Assembly: GCA_029239675.1 (NCBI GenBank)
Contig: JARBUM010000003.1
Location: forward strand, 1-64,000
Direction of reading: 5' to 3'
DNA length: 64,000 bases
DNA from: Pelosinus sp.
GTDB taxonomy: Bacteria; Bacillota; Negativicutes; DSM-13327
Positions 53,037 to 61,392 of the stretch are shown here, piece by piece (position 1 is the stretch's first letter; every line of letters begins with the position of its first letter). A model generated the notes under the pieces. It was given only the letters and a program-made list of their open reading frames with translations, was not told the origin of the DNA and ran no database searches. Position numbers and translations under genes: made by a program.

Positions 53037-54710
53037 TTACACTTCCATAATAATGGGAAGAATCATTGGGCTACGACGAGTCTTTTCATAAACAAATTTG
53101 CTTAATGCATCTCGTACGCTACCTTTTATGGATGCCCACTCTATCACTTTATTGGCTTCGCAATTAGCCAGAACTTGCTTAACTTTTTGTTTAGCCTCAA
53201 CCATCAAATGACCAGATTCCCTGACATACACAAAGCCACGAGAAACTAAATCCGGACCAGCTACCACACAGCCACTTTCTTTGTCCATGGTAATTACAAC
53301 AATCAGCACCCCATCCTGAGACAATTTACTGCGATCGCGCATAACAATATTACCTACATCTCCTACGCCCAAACCATCAACGAAGACTTTGCCCGAGGTT
53401 ACCTTACCAGCTAATTTTCCTGTTACAATGCCAGTATCTTTGCTAAATTCGAAAACCTGTCCATTGCTACCAATAAAAATATTTTCCTTAGCCACTCCTA
53501 AATCTTGGGCCAGCTTTCCATGGCTCATCAACATGCGATATTCCCCATGCACTGGTATAAAATACTGAGGACGAACTAGGGTTAGCATTAGTTTCAGTTC
53601 TTCTTGGCTAGCATGACCAGAAACATGAATACCTGCAGAACGTTCATGAATGACTTCTGCTCCTAGGCGCAATAAGGCATCAATGGTCTTCGACACAGAC
53701 TTTTCATTTCCTGGAATGGGTGAAGCGGAAATAATAACAGTATCACTAGGATATATTTCAACTTTTCGGTGATCATTCATCGCCATACGTGTCAAGGCTG
53801 ACATAGGTTCACCTTGGCTACCTGTAGATAAAATCAAAATTTGATTTCCTGGATAATTTTTGATTTCATCAATGTCAATTAACACACCTTCAGGAACTGT
53901 TAAGTATCCAAGTTCCGTGGCAATATTGACAACATTGATCATACTTCGACCGATAATTGCCACTTTTCGGCCATACTTACAAGCAGAGGTAATCGCTTGC
54001 TGCACACGTAATACATTTGACGCAAAGGTTGCCAAAAGGATTCGCCCTTTCGCTGCGCTAAAAGCCTCATCCAGAGCAATGCCAACCTGACGTTCTGATT
54101 TCGTAAAACCTGGTCTTTCCGCATTCGTACTATCGGACATCAAAACCATTACGCCTTCATCACCCAGTTCGGCAAACTTATGCAGATCCATCACTTTTCC
54201 ATCTACTGGCGTATAATCAATTTTAAAGTCGCCTGTATGGACAATCGTACCAACCGGCGTTTTAAAATACATTCCTACAGAATCAGGAATGGAATGACTC
54301 ACCCGAATAAATCCAACTTGAATCTTGCCAAATGTGATTTGATCTCCTGGCTGTATCGGAATCAATTTATAATTTGCTACGTTGTTTTCTTTTAACCGGC
54401 ACTCAGCCAGTCCCATTGCGAGGCGAGTACCATAAACAGGAACATCAATTTGCTTTAGTAAATAAGATAAAGATCCTATATGATCCTCATGACCATGAGT
54501 AATAACCACTGCCCTTATCTTATCTTGATTCTCAAGAAGATAGGATATATCAGGTATAACTAAATCAATTCCTAACATATCATCCTCTGGGAATGCTAAC
54601 CCAGAATCAAGTATGACAATATCATCCTCATATTGAATAACCGTCATGTTCTTGCCTATTTCGCCTAATCCACCCAGTGGAATAATAGCGAGCTTATTTT
54701 GTTTTTCCAA
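53037..54710 (-). CDS. rnj: Ribonuclease J
   Basis: 557 residues. Metallo-beta-lactamase domain with THGHEDHIG, GGLGEIGKNM, HTGDFKIDYTPV, and the beta-CASP segment (SDSTNAERPGFTKSE, HVSGHASQEELKLML). It is a 5'-3' exonuclease and endonuclease of mRNA decay. The start is TTG at 54710: GGAGG lies 10 nt upstream across a T-rich spacer, and no ATG is available. Confidence 0.94.
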   Translation of the reverse strand: MEKQNKLAIIPLGGLGEIGKNMTVIQYEDDIVILDSGLAFPEDDMLGIDLVIPDISYLLENQDKIRAVVITHGHEDHIGSLSYLLKQIDVPVYGTRLAMGLAECRLKENNVANYKLIPIQPGDQITFGKIQVGFIRVSHSIPDSVGMYFKTPVGTIVHTGDFKIDYTPVDGKVMDLHKFAELGDEGVMVLMSDSTNAERPGFTKSERQVGIALDEAFSAAKGRILLATFASNVLRVQQAITSACKYGRKVAIIGRSMINVVNIATELGYLTVPEGVLIDIDEIKNYPGNQILILSTGSQGEPMSALTRMAMNDHRKVEIYPSDTVIISASPIPGNEKSVSKTIDALLRLGAEVIHERSAGIHVSGHASQEELKLMLTLVRPQYFIPVHGEYRMLMSHGKLAQDLGVAKENIFIGSNGQVFEFSKDTGIVTGKLAGKVTSGKVFVDGLGVGDVGNIVMRDRSKLSQDGVLIVVITMDKESGCVVAGPDLVSRGFVYVRESGHLMVEAKQKVKQVLANCEANKVIEWASIKGSVRDALSKFVYEKTRRSPMILPIIMEV

Positions 54711-54932
54711 AAAAAAATACCTCCATTATTTGAGTTTGTATATTTAACTTTGTTTTCACTAATAGACGTTCCGTAAATCAGCCCTGAACCTAACTGGCTG
54801 ACTCCATCCAAATGTTCATAAAATGAAAATATCCGCTCACAAACCATTAATTACATTGTACTTTATCTTACTAAAATATACAAGCATTCCCTTATATAAC
54901 AATATTTTTTCTTAAAATACTATCTATTTTTC

Positions 54933-56018
54933 TCACAATACCCTATTATTTTTCCCCCTCAAGGGGATTTCTACAAAAAGCTTAGTCCCTTGACCAATGG
55001 CTGACTTGATATTAAAAGTCCCTTCTACCAATGCAACTCGTTCCCCCATACCATATATGCCCAAACAAGTATGACTATGTGTATTCTTAACTATTTCTGT
55101 ATTAAATCCTACACCATTATCATGAACCATTAGAATAAGTTTATCCTGTCGTTTATTTAATGATACGCAAACTTCTGTTGCTTGTGCATGTTTTACAATA
55201 TTCGTTAACGCCTCTTGCAAAATTCGATATAAGGTAATCTCGATTTCTGGCGAAAATCGCTCTCTAGATAAATTGCTAAAATCAATATGCATAGAAATTC
55301 CATATTGCTTTGCATAATTTTCTATATATTTTTTTGCTGCTGCTACTAATCCTAAATCATCTAATAATACGGGACGTAACTCTACAGCAATATGATGAAC
55401 TGCTTCTAGAGTTGTAACAGCAAGATCACGCATTTTCAATATTTTCTCTTTATCTTCACTACTTTGCACTTGCTCAGCAAGCATACGCAGACCCACAATA
55501 ATGGACGTTAGGGACTGGCTTGTTTCATCATGTAACTCTCGGGAAATTCTTTTTCGTTCTTCTTCTTGTATCGTAATAATTTTATTTAAGAACACAGAAC
55601 GTAACTCTTCTTTCTCTTGTAATGCTCTGACTAACTTTTCCTGTTGAGCATTCGACTGCACATTAGCCTCGACAAAACGTGCTGCTAATCTAGCATAAGG
55701 CTCTGCCATTTCTTGATTGCCTGTAACACCAATGACCCCAATACACCTGTTTTCAAACATAATAGGTACATTAAACCCCTGCCTTATACCGCTTAAGTAA
55801 CGTTCCTCTTCCTTGCTAACATAGAATTCTTTTATAATACCTGCTTTAAGCATTCTAGCTCCCGACTCATGAACCTGCCCAATCCGTTCTCTACTAAAAG
55901 AGGCAATAATTACCCCGCGATCATCTAGGATATTTACATTTTTATTTAATTCTGCAGCAACGATATCAACTAAAGACTGAGCAAATTTTGCGTCCAATCT
56001 TCCATATGCATTGTTCAT
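54933..56018 (-). CDS. Histidine kinase with sugar-diacid-type sensing domain
   Basis: 361 residues without a membrane segment. Residues 1-125 form a CdaR-like sugar-diacid recognition domain (FAQSLVDIVAAELNKNVNILDDRGVIIASFS). A HisKA_3 dimerisation domain follows with ISRELHDETSQSLTSIIVGL, then an HATPase with LQEALTNIVKHA, DNGVGFN and LGIYGMGERVALVEG. It is a NarL-family kinase; the only NarL-type regulator in the window is the one at 47063, next to glcD-glcF, which suggests a pair. GGGGGT precedes the ATG. Confidence 0.88.
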   Translation of the reverse strand: MNNAYGRLDAKFAQSLVDIVAAELNKNVNILDDRGVIIASFSRERIGQVHESGARMLKAGIIKEFYVSKEEERYLSGIRQGFNVPIMFENRCIGVIGVTGNQEMAEPYARLAARFVEANVQSNAQQEKLVRALQEKEELRSVFLNKIITIQEEERKRISRELHDETSQSLTSIIVGLRMLAEQVQSSEDKEKILKMRDLAVTTLEAVHHIAVELRPVLLDDLGLVAAAKKYIENYAKQYGISMHIDFSNLSRERFSPEIEITLYRILQEALTNIVKHAQATEVCVSLNKRQDKLILMVHDNGVGFNTEIVKNTHSHTCLGIYGMGERVALVEGTFNIKSAIGQGTKLFVEIPLRGKNNRVL

Positions 56019-56098
56019 TATAATACCCCCATAAAAACTTTAGGTTGAATCTTTGTTCTATCTTTCTGCAAAGGTTAGTATTTTTCCTATGATATTGG

Positions 56099-56127
56099 TT
56101 GACAACTAATCTTATATTTAATAAAAT
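56099..56127 (+). promoter_or_regulatory. lysP promoter
   Basis: TTGACA (56099-56104), 17-nt spacer, TAAAAT (56122-56127), about 30 nt before the lysine riboswitch. Confidence 0.85.
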
Positions 56128-56156
56128 AAGCAAGAAATTAAATATGTTGTGATTAT

Positions 56157-56325
56157 AGAGGCGCAAGTATTATTAGTATATATAGTGAGCTGGCAGCAAT
56201 GAACTATATTGAAAGGAATAATTGCCGAAACAAAAAAAATGCCGTTTTTTTTTGTTGGGCTTGTATTCAATAAGTACAAGACTGTCACCTAAAATGCATT
56301 TAGGTGAAGTGCTATCTCACACAAG
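56157..56325 (+). promoter_or_regulatory. Lysine riboswitch (L-box)
   Basis: Conserved L-box blocks appear in order: GAGGCGCAAG, AGTATATATAG, GAAAGGAATAATTGCCGAA, TGTTGGGCTTG, ACTGTCACC and GAAGTGCTATCTC. The 3' strand CTATCTCACAC can pair with GTGTGAGAT-like sequence of the downstream terminator (56357-56380), giving a lysine-dependent attenuator. Confidence 0.93.
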
Positions 56326-56356
56326 CGCTGATTTATTCTTTTAGGGTAAATTTTTT

Positions 56357-56392
56357 GGTTGTGAGATGGATCTCACAACCATTTTTTATTTT
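56357..56392 (+). terminator. Lysine riboswitch terminator
   Basis: GGTTGTGAGAT (56357-56367) pairs with ATCTCACAACC (56370-56380) and is followed by ATTTTTTATTTT. It lies directly before the lysP ribosome site. Confidence 0.9.
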
Positions 56393-56413
56393 GCAATAAT
56401 TAGGAGGTTAACT

Positions 56414-57841
56414 ATGTCAAATCCTACAGTGAATCTTAAAGATCTATGCCCTGAAAAAGAAGGACTTAAACGTGGTATGAACTCACGTCATCTAATGATG
56501 ATATCCATTGGTGGCACAATTGGTACTGGATTGTTTCTAGGTTCAGGTCAAACCCTTAATCAAGCAGGTCCTTTGGGTGCCGTTCTTGCCTACTTAACAG
56601 GCGGTTTCATTATGTATCTGGTGCTACTATGTTTAGGAGAGCTCACCTCAGCCATGCCTGTTTCCGGCTCTTTCCAGAGTTATGCTTCACGCTTTATTTC
56701 CCCTGGTGCTGGTTTTACTACCGGTTGGCTCTATTGGATCAACTGGGCAATTTGTATTGCTGCAGACTTTACTGCTGCAGGCATTATCATGCACAATTGG
56801 TTTCCTCAAGTAGCCATTTGGATATGGTGCGGATTTTTTGCTATTATGCTAGCTTTATTAAACATGGTTTCCGTAAAGGCTTATGGAGAGGCAGAATTCT
56901 GGTTTGCTAGTATTAAGGTAGTTGCAATTTTAGCTTTTATAGTTGCTGGAGCCGGCTTACTCTTCGGTTTCTCTAGCCATTCAGTACCTATTGTTGGACT
57001 CTCTAATTTCAATACTGAATCTGGTCTCTTTCCAAATGGGTTTCAAGCAGTATTCTTAACCATGATTGCTGTAGTGTACTCTTTTCAGGGTGCTGAACTT
57101 GTAGGTATTGCAGCAGGTGAATGCGAAGATGCTAGCAAAAATGTTCCCCGCGTCATTAAAGGTATTACGTTTCGGATCATTTTTTTCTATGTATTAGCAA
57201 TGATTGTATTGGCTGGTATTATTCCCTGGCAAGAAGCAAGTGTTCTAGAAAGTCCTTTTGCTCACGTATTTGGCATCCTAGGCTTCCCATTGGCACAAGA
57301 TATTATGAGTTTCGTTGTTATGACCTCTGCCTTATCAGCAGGTAATTCAGCCTTATATGCCTGTTCACGTCTTCTTTGGTCCATGTCTAAAGAAGGTTTA
57401 GCACCTAAATTCCTAAGTACATTAAATTCTCGTGGTGTACCGACAAATGGTGTATTAATAACCCTCGTATTAGCTTGTATGTCTTTACTCACTAGCGAAT
57501 ATGCTGCTGATACTGTATATCTGTGGCTTATGTCTAGCACTGGGCTTACAGGATGCCTTATATGGGTTATTATTGCTTGGTGTCAAATCAACTTCCGCCG
57601 AGAATTTTCTCGCCTTGGTGGGAAATTAGAACAACTCAAATTTCGTACTCCCCTATACCCCCTTGTCCCAATACTAGCTTTAGCATTAAATATCGGCGTT
57701 ATAGTCAGTTTGTATTTTGATGAATCCCAACAAATTGTTCTATTTACTGGTATTCCTGCACTAATTGGCATCTATTTATACTATATAATCTTTTTAGATA
57801 AAAAAATTAAAGCATCCAACGCACAAGAAAAAGCAATTTAA
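56414..57841 (+). CDS. lysP: Lysine permease (APC family)
   Basis: 475 residues with 12 membrane segments, AAT subgroup of APC transporters: RGMNSRHLMMISIGGTIGTGLFLGSG at the N terminus and SFQGAELVGIAAGE in TM6. Sequence alone would give only a cationic or neutral amino acid permease; the upstream lysine riboswitch makes lysine the substrate. ATG at 56414 follows AGGAGG; the longer frame from 56366 starts inside the leader terminator. Confidence 0.92.
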   Translation: MSNPTVNLKDLCPEKEGLKRGMNSRHLMMISIGGTIGTGLFLGSGQTLNQAGPLGAVLAYLTGGFIMYLVLLCLGELTSAMPVSGSFQSYASRFISPGAGFTTGWLYWINWAICIAADFTAAGIIMHNWFPQVAIWIWCGFFAIMLALLNMVSVKAYGEAEFWFASIKVVAILAFIVAGAGLLFGFSSHSVPIVGLSNFNTESGLFPNGFQAVFLTMIAVVYSFQGAELVGIAAGECEDASKNVPRVIKGITFRIIFFYVLAMIVLAGIIPWQEASVLESPFAHVFGILGFPLAQDIMSFVVMTSALSAGNSALYACSRLLWSMSKEGLAPKFLSTLNSRGVPTNGVLITLVLACMSLLTSEYAADTVYLWLMSSTGLTGCLIWVIIAWCQINFRREFSRLGGKLEQLKFRTPLYPLVPILALALNIGVIVSLYFDESQQIVLFTGIPALIGIYLYYIIFLDKKIKASNAQEKAI

Positions 57842-57877
57842 AAAATGGTGACCTCACTACCGAGGTCACCATTTTTT
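57840..57877 (+). terminator. lysP terminator
   Basis: GGTGACCTC (57847-57855) pairs with GAGGTCACC (57862-57870), extended by A6 and T6 flanks. Confidence 0.92.
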
Positions 57878-57992
57878 ATTCTATGTCTAAACTAACGTTC
57901 CTTCATCGAAAGGCAAAACTTACTATGAGAGAACGTCTCTATTTTTATGTTATAATATTATGTAAATAAGAATAAAAAATTGGAGGGACATT

Positions 57993-58946
57993 ATGGATTC
58001 TTTATCCCATGCACTAATTGGCATGGCTATAGCTGGATTATCTGGTCATCCTTTATCCTTTTATGACCCCATATACCTAGCTGCCGTTCTGGGGGCGCAA
58101 GCACCAGATTTTGATATTATTGCACAAGTGAAAGGAAATTTTTCCTACCTTAGACAGCATCGTGCTTTTTCCCATTCGATTCCTGGATTAATCCTTTGGT
58201 CCATAGTGATTAGCTCTGGACTATTTATTATTATGCCGCAAACTACCTTACTCTCCTTATTAGGATGGTCTTTTGCAGGTAGCTTATCTCATATCCTTAT
58301 TGATTATTTTAACACTCATGGTGCTGCTATTTTATGGCCTTTTCGGAAAGAGCGCAAAAGCTTACAACTTTTAAACGTATTTGATCCAATACTTTTAGTG
58401 CTCTTACTCAGTATTTATATGTTAGATTTCACTATGCTCACTTTATCATGTATTACTTTTTTTATTCTGATATCATATATAGCTTTTAGAATTATCTTAC
58501 GCAGAAAAGGAAAAAAGCAACTGTTAGAGTTATTCTCCCAACGTGATATCCTGCAAATCACAGTAATGCCTTCACTAAAGCATATATTCTTTTGGGATTT
58601 TGTCATCGAGACTAAAGATTCTTACTTAGTTGGCCAAGTCGGAGCAATCTCTCCTATATTAAAAGTTCATGCCGATTTAGCAAAACCAAAAGATATTTCT
58701 AACTTTACTCAACAAGCCCAAAAAACGCTAATTGGAGACTTTTTTGCCACCTTTACGCCCTTCATTTATTTTGAAGAAGAAAAAAGTACTCATTCTATTT
58801 CCGTCACCATCTATGATCTTCGTTATGTCCTGAATAAAGAATTTATCCATCGAGCAACGGTTATATTTGATAATAATAACCGTCCCATTTCTTCTTATCT
58901 CCATTCCTACGGCAGCACTACGAAAATTCCTTGCGAGCTAAATTAA
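57993..58946 (+). CDS. YdjM-like membrane-bound metal-dependent hydrolase
   Basis: 317 residues. N-terminal half with four or five membrane segments carries the family's metal-type residues: MDSLSHALIGMAIAG, APDFDII, HRAFSHSIPG and HILIDYFNTHG. The C-terminal 130 residues are soluble and look like a beta-rich domain. These match the YdjM/DUF457 group. The substrate is unknown. TTGGAGGG precedes the ATG. Confidence 0.82.
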   Translation: MDSLSHALIGMAIAGLSGHPLSFYDPIYLAAVLGAQAPDFDIIAQVKGNFSYLRQHRAFSHSIPGLILWSIVISSGLFIIMPQTTLLSLLGWSFAGSLSHILIDYFNTHGAAILWPFRKERKSLQLLNVFDPILLVLLLSIYMLDFTMLTLSCITFFILISYIAFRIILRRKGKKQLLELFSQRDILQITVMPSLKHIFFWDFVIETKDSYLVGQVGAISPILKVHADLAKPKDISNFTQQAQKTLIGDFFATFTPFIYFEEEKSTHSISVTIYDLRYVLNKEFIHRATVIFDNNNRPISSYLHSYGSTTKIPCELN

Positions 58947-58975
58947 AAGAAATAGCTTCTCTCACTATTTCCCCC

Positions 58976-59395
58976 TCATTTTATTCCTTTATCATTAAAA
59001 AACTGTCCATACTCTTTATCACTTCTTAGGATATGCTTAATGATCCAGTCTTTAAGAAACATAAAGGTTGGAAAAGACAATGCCACTGCACCATTATTAT
59101 GTTGATTTACAAATTTATTAACTTCGTCTATGTAATATTCATGCTGTTTTTTATGTTCTAGGTATTCAGGATAAGCAAACTGTATCATTAATTTCTCTTC
59201 CGCTAACAGATGGTACTTCACATATTCTAACAATTCCACCAAGGTTGTCTCCGTCAAATTCCTTTCTTCTTCCAAATCCCCACACTCAAAAACTTGCTGA
59301 TACACCTTGTTAAATAAATTGAGCAATTCTTTATGATGATCATCAAATTCTTGAACATTAGTGGTAAATTTTTCATCCCATTCCCAGAAATCCAT
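58976..59395 (-). CDS. Bacteriohemerythrin
   Basis: 139 residues, standard single-domain size. Di-iron ligands are seen in FDDHHKELLNLFN, VKYHLLAEEKLM, LEHKKQHEYYIDEV and IKHILRSDKEY. It binds O2 and may deliver or scavenge it in this anaerobe. ATG at 59395 has GGAGG 7 nt upstream, so the longer frame from 59455 is rejected. Confidence 0.92.
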   Translation of the reverse strand: MDFWEWDEKFTTNVQEFDDHHKELLNLFNKVYQQVFECGDLEEERNLTETTLVELLEYVKYHLLAEEKLMIQFAYPEYLEHKKQHEYYIDEVNKFVNQHNNGAVALSFPTFMFLKDWIIKHILRSDKEYGQFFNDKGIK

Positions 59396-59605
59396 ATTTA
59401 TCCTCCATTCTACTGCTTTCGCTCTTCCATTGGCCCGATAATAATCCAAATCCATACTTGCATATTATATAATTTTTTGCACAAAATATAAAGGAAGTAT
59501 CTTGATAAAAACACAATCTCTACTACCTTTTCTTAAAACCAATTTCCTATATTTCCAAAAAAAATAAATTTTTATAATTTTTTTAAAAAATATTATAAAA
59601 AACTC

Positions 59606-59634
59606 TTTACTTTTTTGCCAATTCAGCGTATAGT
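59606..59634 (+). promoter_or_regulatory. Promoter of the zinc-ribbon gene
   Basis: TTTACT (59606-59611), 17-nt spacer, TATAGT (59629-59634). The transcript would have a leader of roughly 100 nt with a small hairpin (CTCTCTTTTATAAGAGA near 59672), as seen in cold-shock-type mRNAs. The rest of the region 59396-59605 is A/T-rich with nothing recognisable. Confidence 0.55.
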
Positions 59635-59743
59635 TTAGAAGCACTCAAATAGATCGTTTGGATTTGTCATCTCTCTTTTATAAGAGAAAATGAATCTTCT
59701 CATTACCTATTTTAGTAACAGATATTAGGAGGCTATACAACAC

Positions 59744-60043
59744 ATGAACCAAGACAAAACTTTAACTTGCCGCGATTGCGCAGACCAATTCGTATTCTCA
59801 GCTTCAGAACAAGATTTCTTCGCTGAAAAAGGGTTCACCAACGAACCAGGACGTTGCCCTTCATGTAGAGCAGCTCACAAACAAAGAAATGGTAACGGCG
59901 GTGGCCGTGGTAACAGCAACTTCCAACAACGTGAAATGCATGATGCAACCTGTGCTGCATGTGGCATTCAAACACAAGTTCCTTTCCGTCCAAGCGGCGA
60001 TCGTCCTGTTTATTGCAGAGATTGCTTTAGCCAGAACCGCTAG
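59744..60043 (+). CDS. Double zinc-ribbon protein
   Basis: 99 residues. N-terminal zf-trcl-type ribbon: CRDC, FVFSASEQDFFAEKGF and CPSC. A Gly/Arg/Asn-rich linker (GNGGGRGNSNFQQRE) resembles RNA-binding RGG tracts. The C-terminal ribbon has CAACG and CRDCF. Probably binds nucleic acid; such genes are often highly expressed and cold- or stress-induced. AGGAGG is 11 nt before the ATG. Confidence 0.85.
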   Translation: MNQDKTLTCRDCADQFVFSASEQDFFAEKGFTNEPGRCPSCRAAHKQRNGNGGGRGNSNFQQREMHDATCAACGIQTQVPFRPSGDRPVYCRDCFSQNR

Positions 60044-60050
60044 GATGTCA

Positions 60051-60082
60051 GAAGTCCCTGTCTATGACAGGGACTTTTTTTA
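60051..60082 (+). terminator. Terminator of the zinc-ribbon gene
   Basis: AAGTCCCTGTC (60051-60061) pairs with GACAGGGACTT (60065-60075) and is followed by seven T residues. It overlaps the 3' end of the convergent DMT gene. Confidence 0.92.
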
Positions 60083-60988
60083 TTTACTTACTTGCACTTG
60101 CCTATCTGATCTTGTGGCCATATATACCCCTGTGATAATGCTCAAAGCACCTATACATTTAAAGAATGTAAACGATTCACCTAAAATAAAAACTGATTGA
60201 ATAATTGTAAAAATTGGTACCAAATTAACAAACACTGCAGCGCGAGATGCACCGATCTTTTCAATAGCAAACAATTGAATCAAATATCCGAGTACTGAGG
60301 CAAAAATACTCATATACAGAATTGATAACCAACCATAGACACTAGTCTTAGGCAAATAGGATGCAGGATTTTCTCCTATGACAAAAGGTATGGATATAAG
60401 TACACAGATTAAAAAGGTATATGACGTTACCATTAGTGGTGATAAGGAATATTTCTGCATATAAGAGCGACTAAGGAGAGCATATAATGCCCAGCTCATC
60501 ACGGCACTAAACATTAGCACATCCCCGGGATTAAAACTAAAAGTAGAAATCAGTTGCCAATCAGCATTGGTTACAATAAGAAACACACCGCTAAAAGAAA
60601 ATATAATGCCTATTAATCGTTTTTTAGTGAGGCTTTCATTGAAAAATAAAACAGCCATCAGAGTAGTCAATACAGGATTGGTTGCCCCAATTAACGAAGA
60701 ATTAATTGCTGTAGTATAGCGTAAAGCACTAAAAAATAAGACATGATAGAAAAAAGTACCCACAACACCTAATATCATCAAAGCTATCCATTGCCTGCCT
60801 TTAGGCAGCCATTTTTCTTTCTCTCGGCTATATAATAAAAAGAAAATAAAAGGTAATGCAAAAAGAAACCGGAAAAAAGTCAGAGCAAATGGTGGAAATT
60901 CCAGCACTGCCATTTTTCCTGTTATAAATGCACCCGACCAAAAAAGAGCAGTAAAAACCATTAGTAAACAAACTTTATTTTCGGACAT
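60080..60988 (-). CDS. DMT/EamA-family transporter
   Basis: 302 residues, ten membrane segments in two EamA halves (ALFWSGAFITGKMAV at the start of the first; MSWALYALLSRSYMQKY at the start of the second). Likely exporter of amino acids or metabolites; substrate unknown. ATG at 60988 is chosen because AAGGAG lies 7 nt upstream, whereas the ATG at 60994 is only 1 nt from it. Confidence 0.88.
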   Translation of the reverse strand: MSENKVCLLMVFTALFWSGAFITGKMAVLEFPPFALTFFRFLFALPFIFFLLYSREKEKWLPKGRQWIALMILGVVGTFFYHVLFFSALRYTTAINSSLIGATNPVLTTLMAVLFFNESLTKKRLIGIIFSFSGVFLIVTNADWQLISTFSFNPGDVLMFSAVMSWALYALLSRSYMQKYSLSPLMVTSYTFLICVLISIPFVIGENPASYLPKTSVYGWLSILYMSIFASVLGYLIQLFAIEKIGASRAAVFVNLVPIFTIIQSVFILGESFTFFKCIGALSIITGVYMATRSDRQVQVSK

Positions 60989-61156
60989 CCACATTCTCCT
61001 TATTTTTGCATATATTATATCTTTATAAAACTTTTCTTCATTCCTTTATAAAAACCTTTACACTATCCAAAAAATCTTCCCGGGTAAAATAGATGTTTTA
61101 CATCCACTCTTATTTTGTATTAAAATAAGAATGAAATAAAAATGTGGAGGTAATGT

Positions 61157-61297
61157 ATGGCTGGATGTAATGAGAAAAACTGTACCTGCCCAAAAACAGA
61201 GTGTGCCAGACATGGTAAATGCTGTGAGTGCATCAACTTTCACCGCGAGAAAGAAAATCTTGTCTACTGTCTACGTGATTTAGAAAAAAAGAGCTGA
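61157..61297 (+). CDS. 46-residue cysteine-rich protein (DUF6485-like)
   Basis: A small gene: MAGCNEKNCTC at the start, then CPKTECARHGKCCECINF and a final YCLRDLEKKS. Eight cysteines in 46 residues suggest one or two metal sites. GGAGG lies 6 nt before the ATG, and a strong terminator follows. The pattern resembles small DUF6485-type proteins of anaerobes, as far as I can recall. Function unknown. Confidence 0.75.
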   Translation: MAGCNEKNCTCPKTECARHGKCCECINFHREKENLVYCLRDLEKKS

Positions 61298-61328
61298 AAG
61301 TTCTAATACCTAAGTATTTCATCTATGA

Positions 61329-61376
61329 ATAATCAAGACTCTTACTTAGATTAGTAAGAGTCTTGATTATTTTTTA
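61329..61376 (+). terminator. Terminator of the Cys-rich gene
   Basis: 17-bp perfect stem (61329-61345 with 61354-61370) and T6 downstream; also usable by the convergent MFS gene. Confidence 0.92.
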
Positions 61377-61392
61377 CATACCTCTTCCACTT

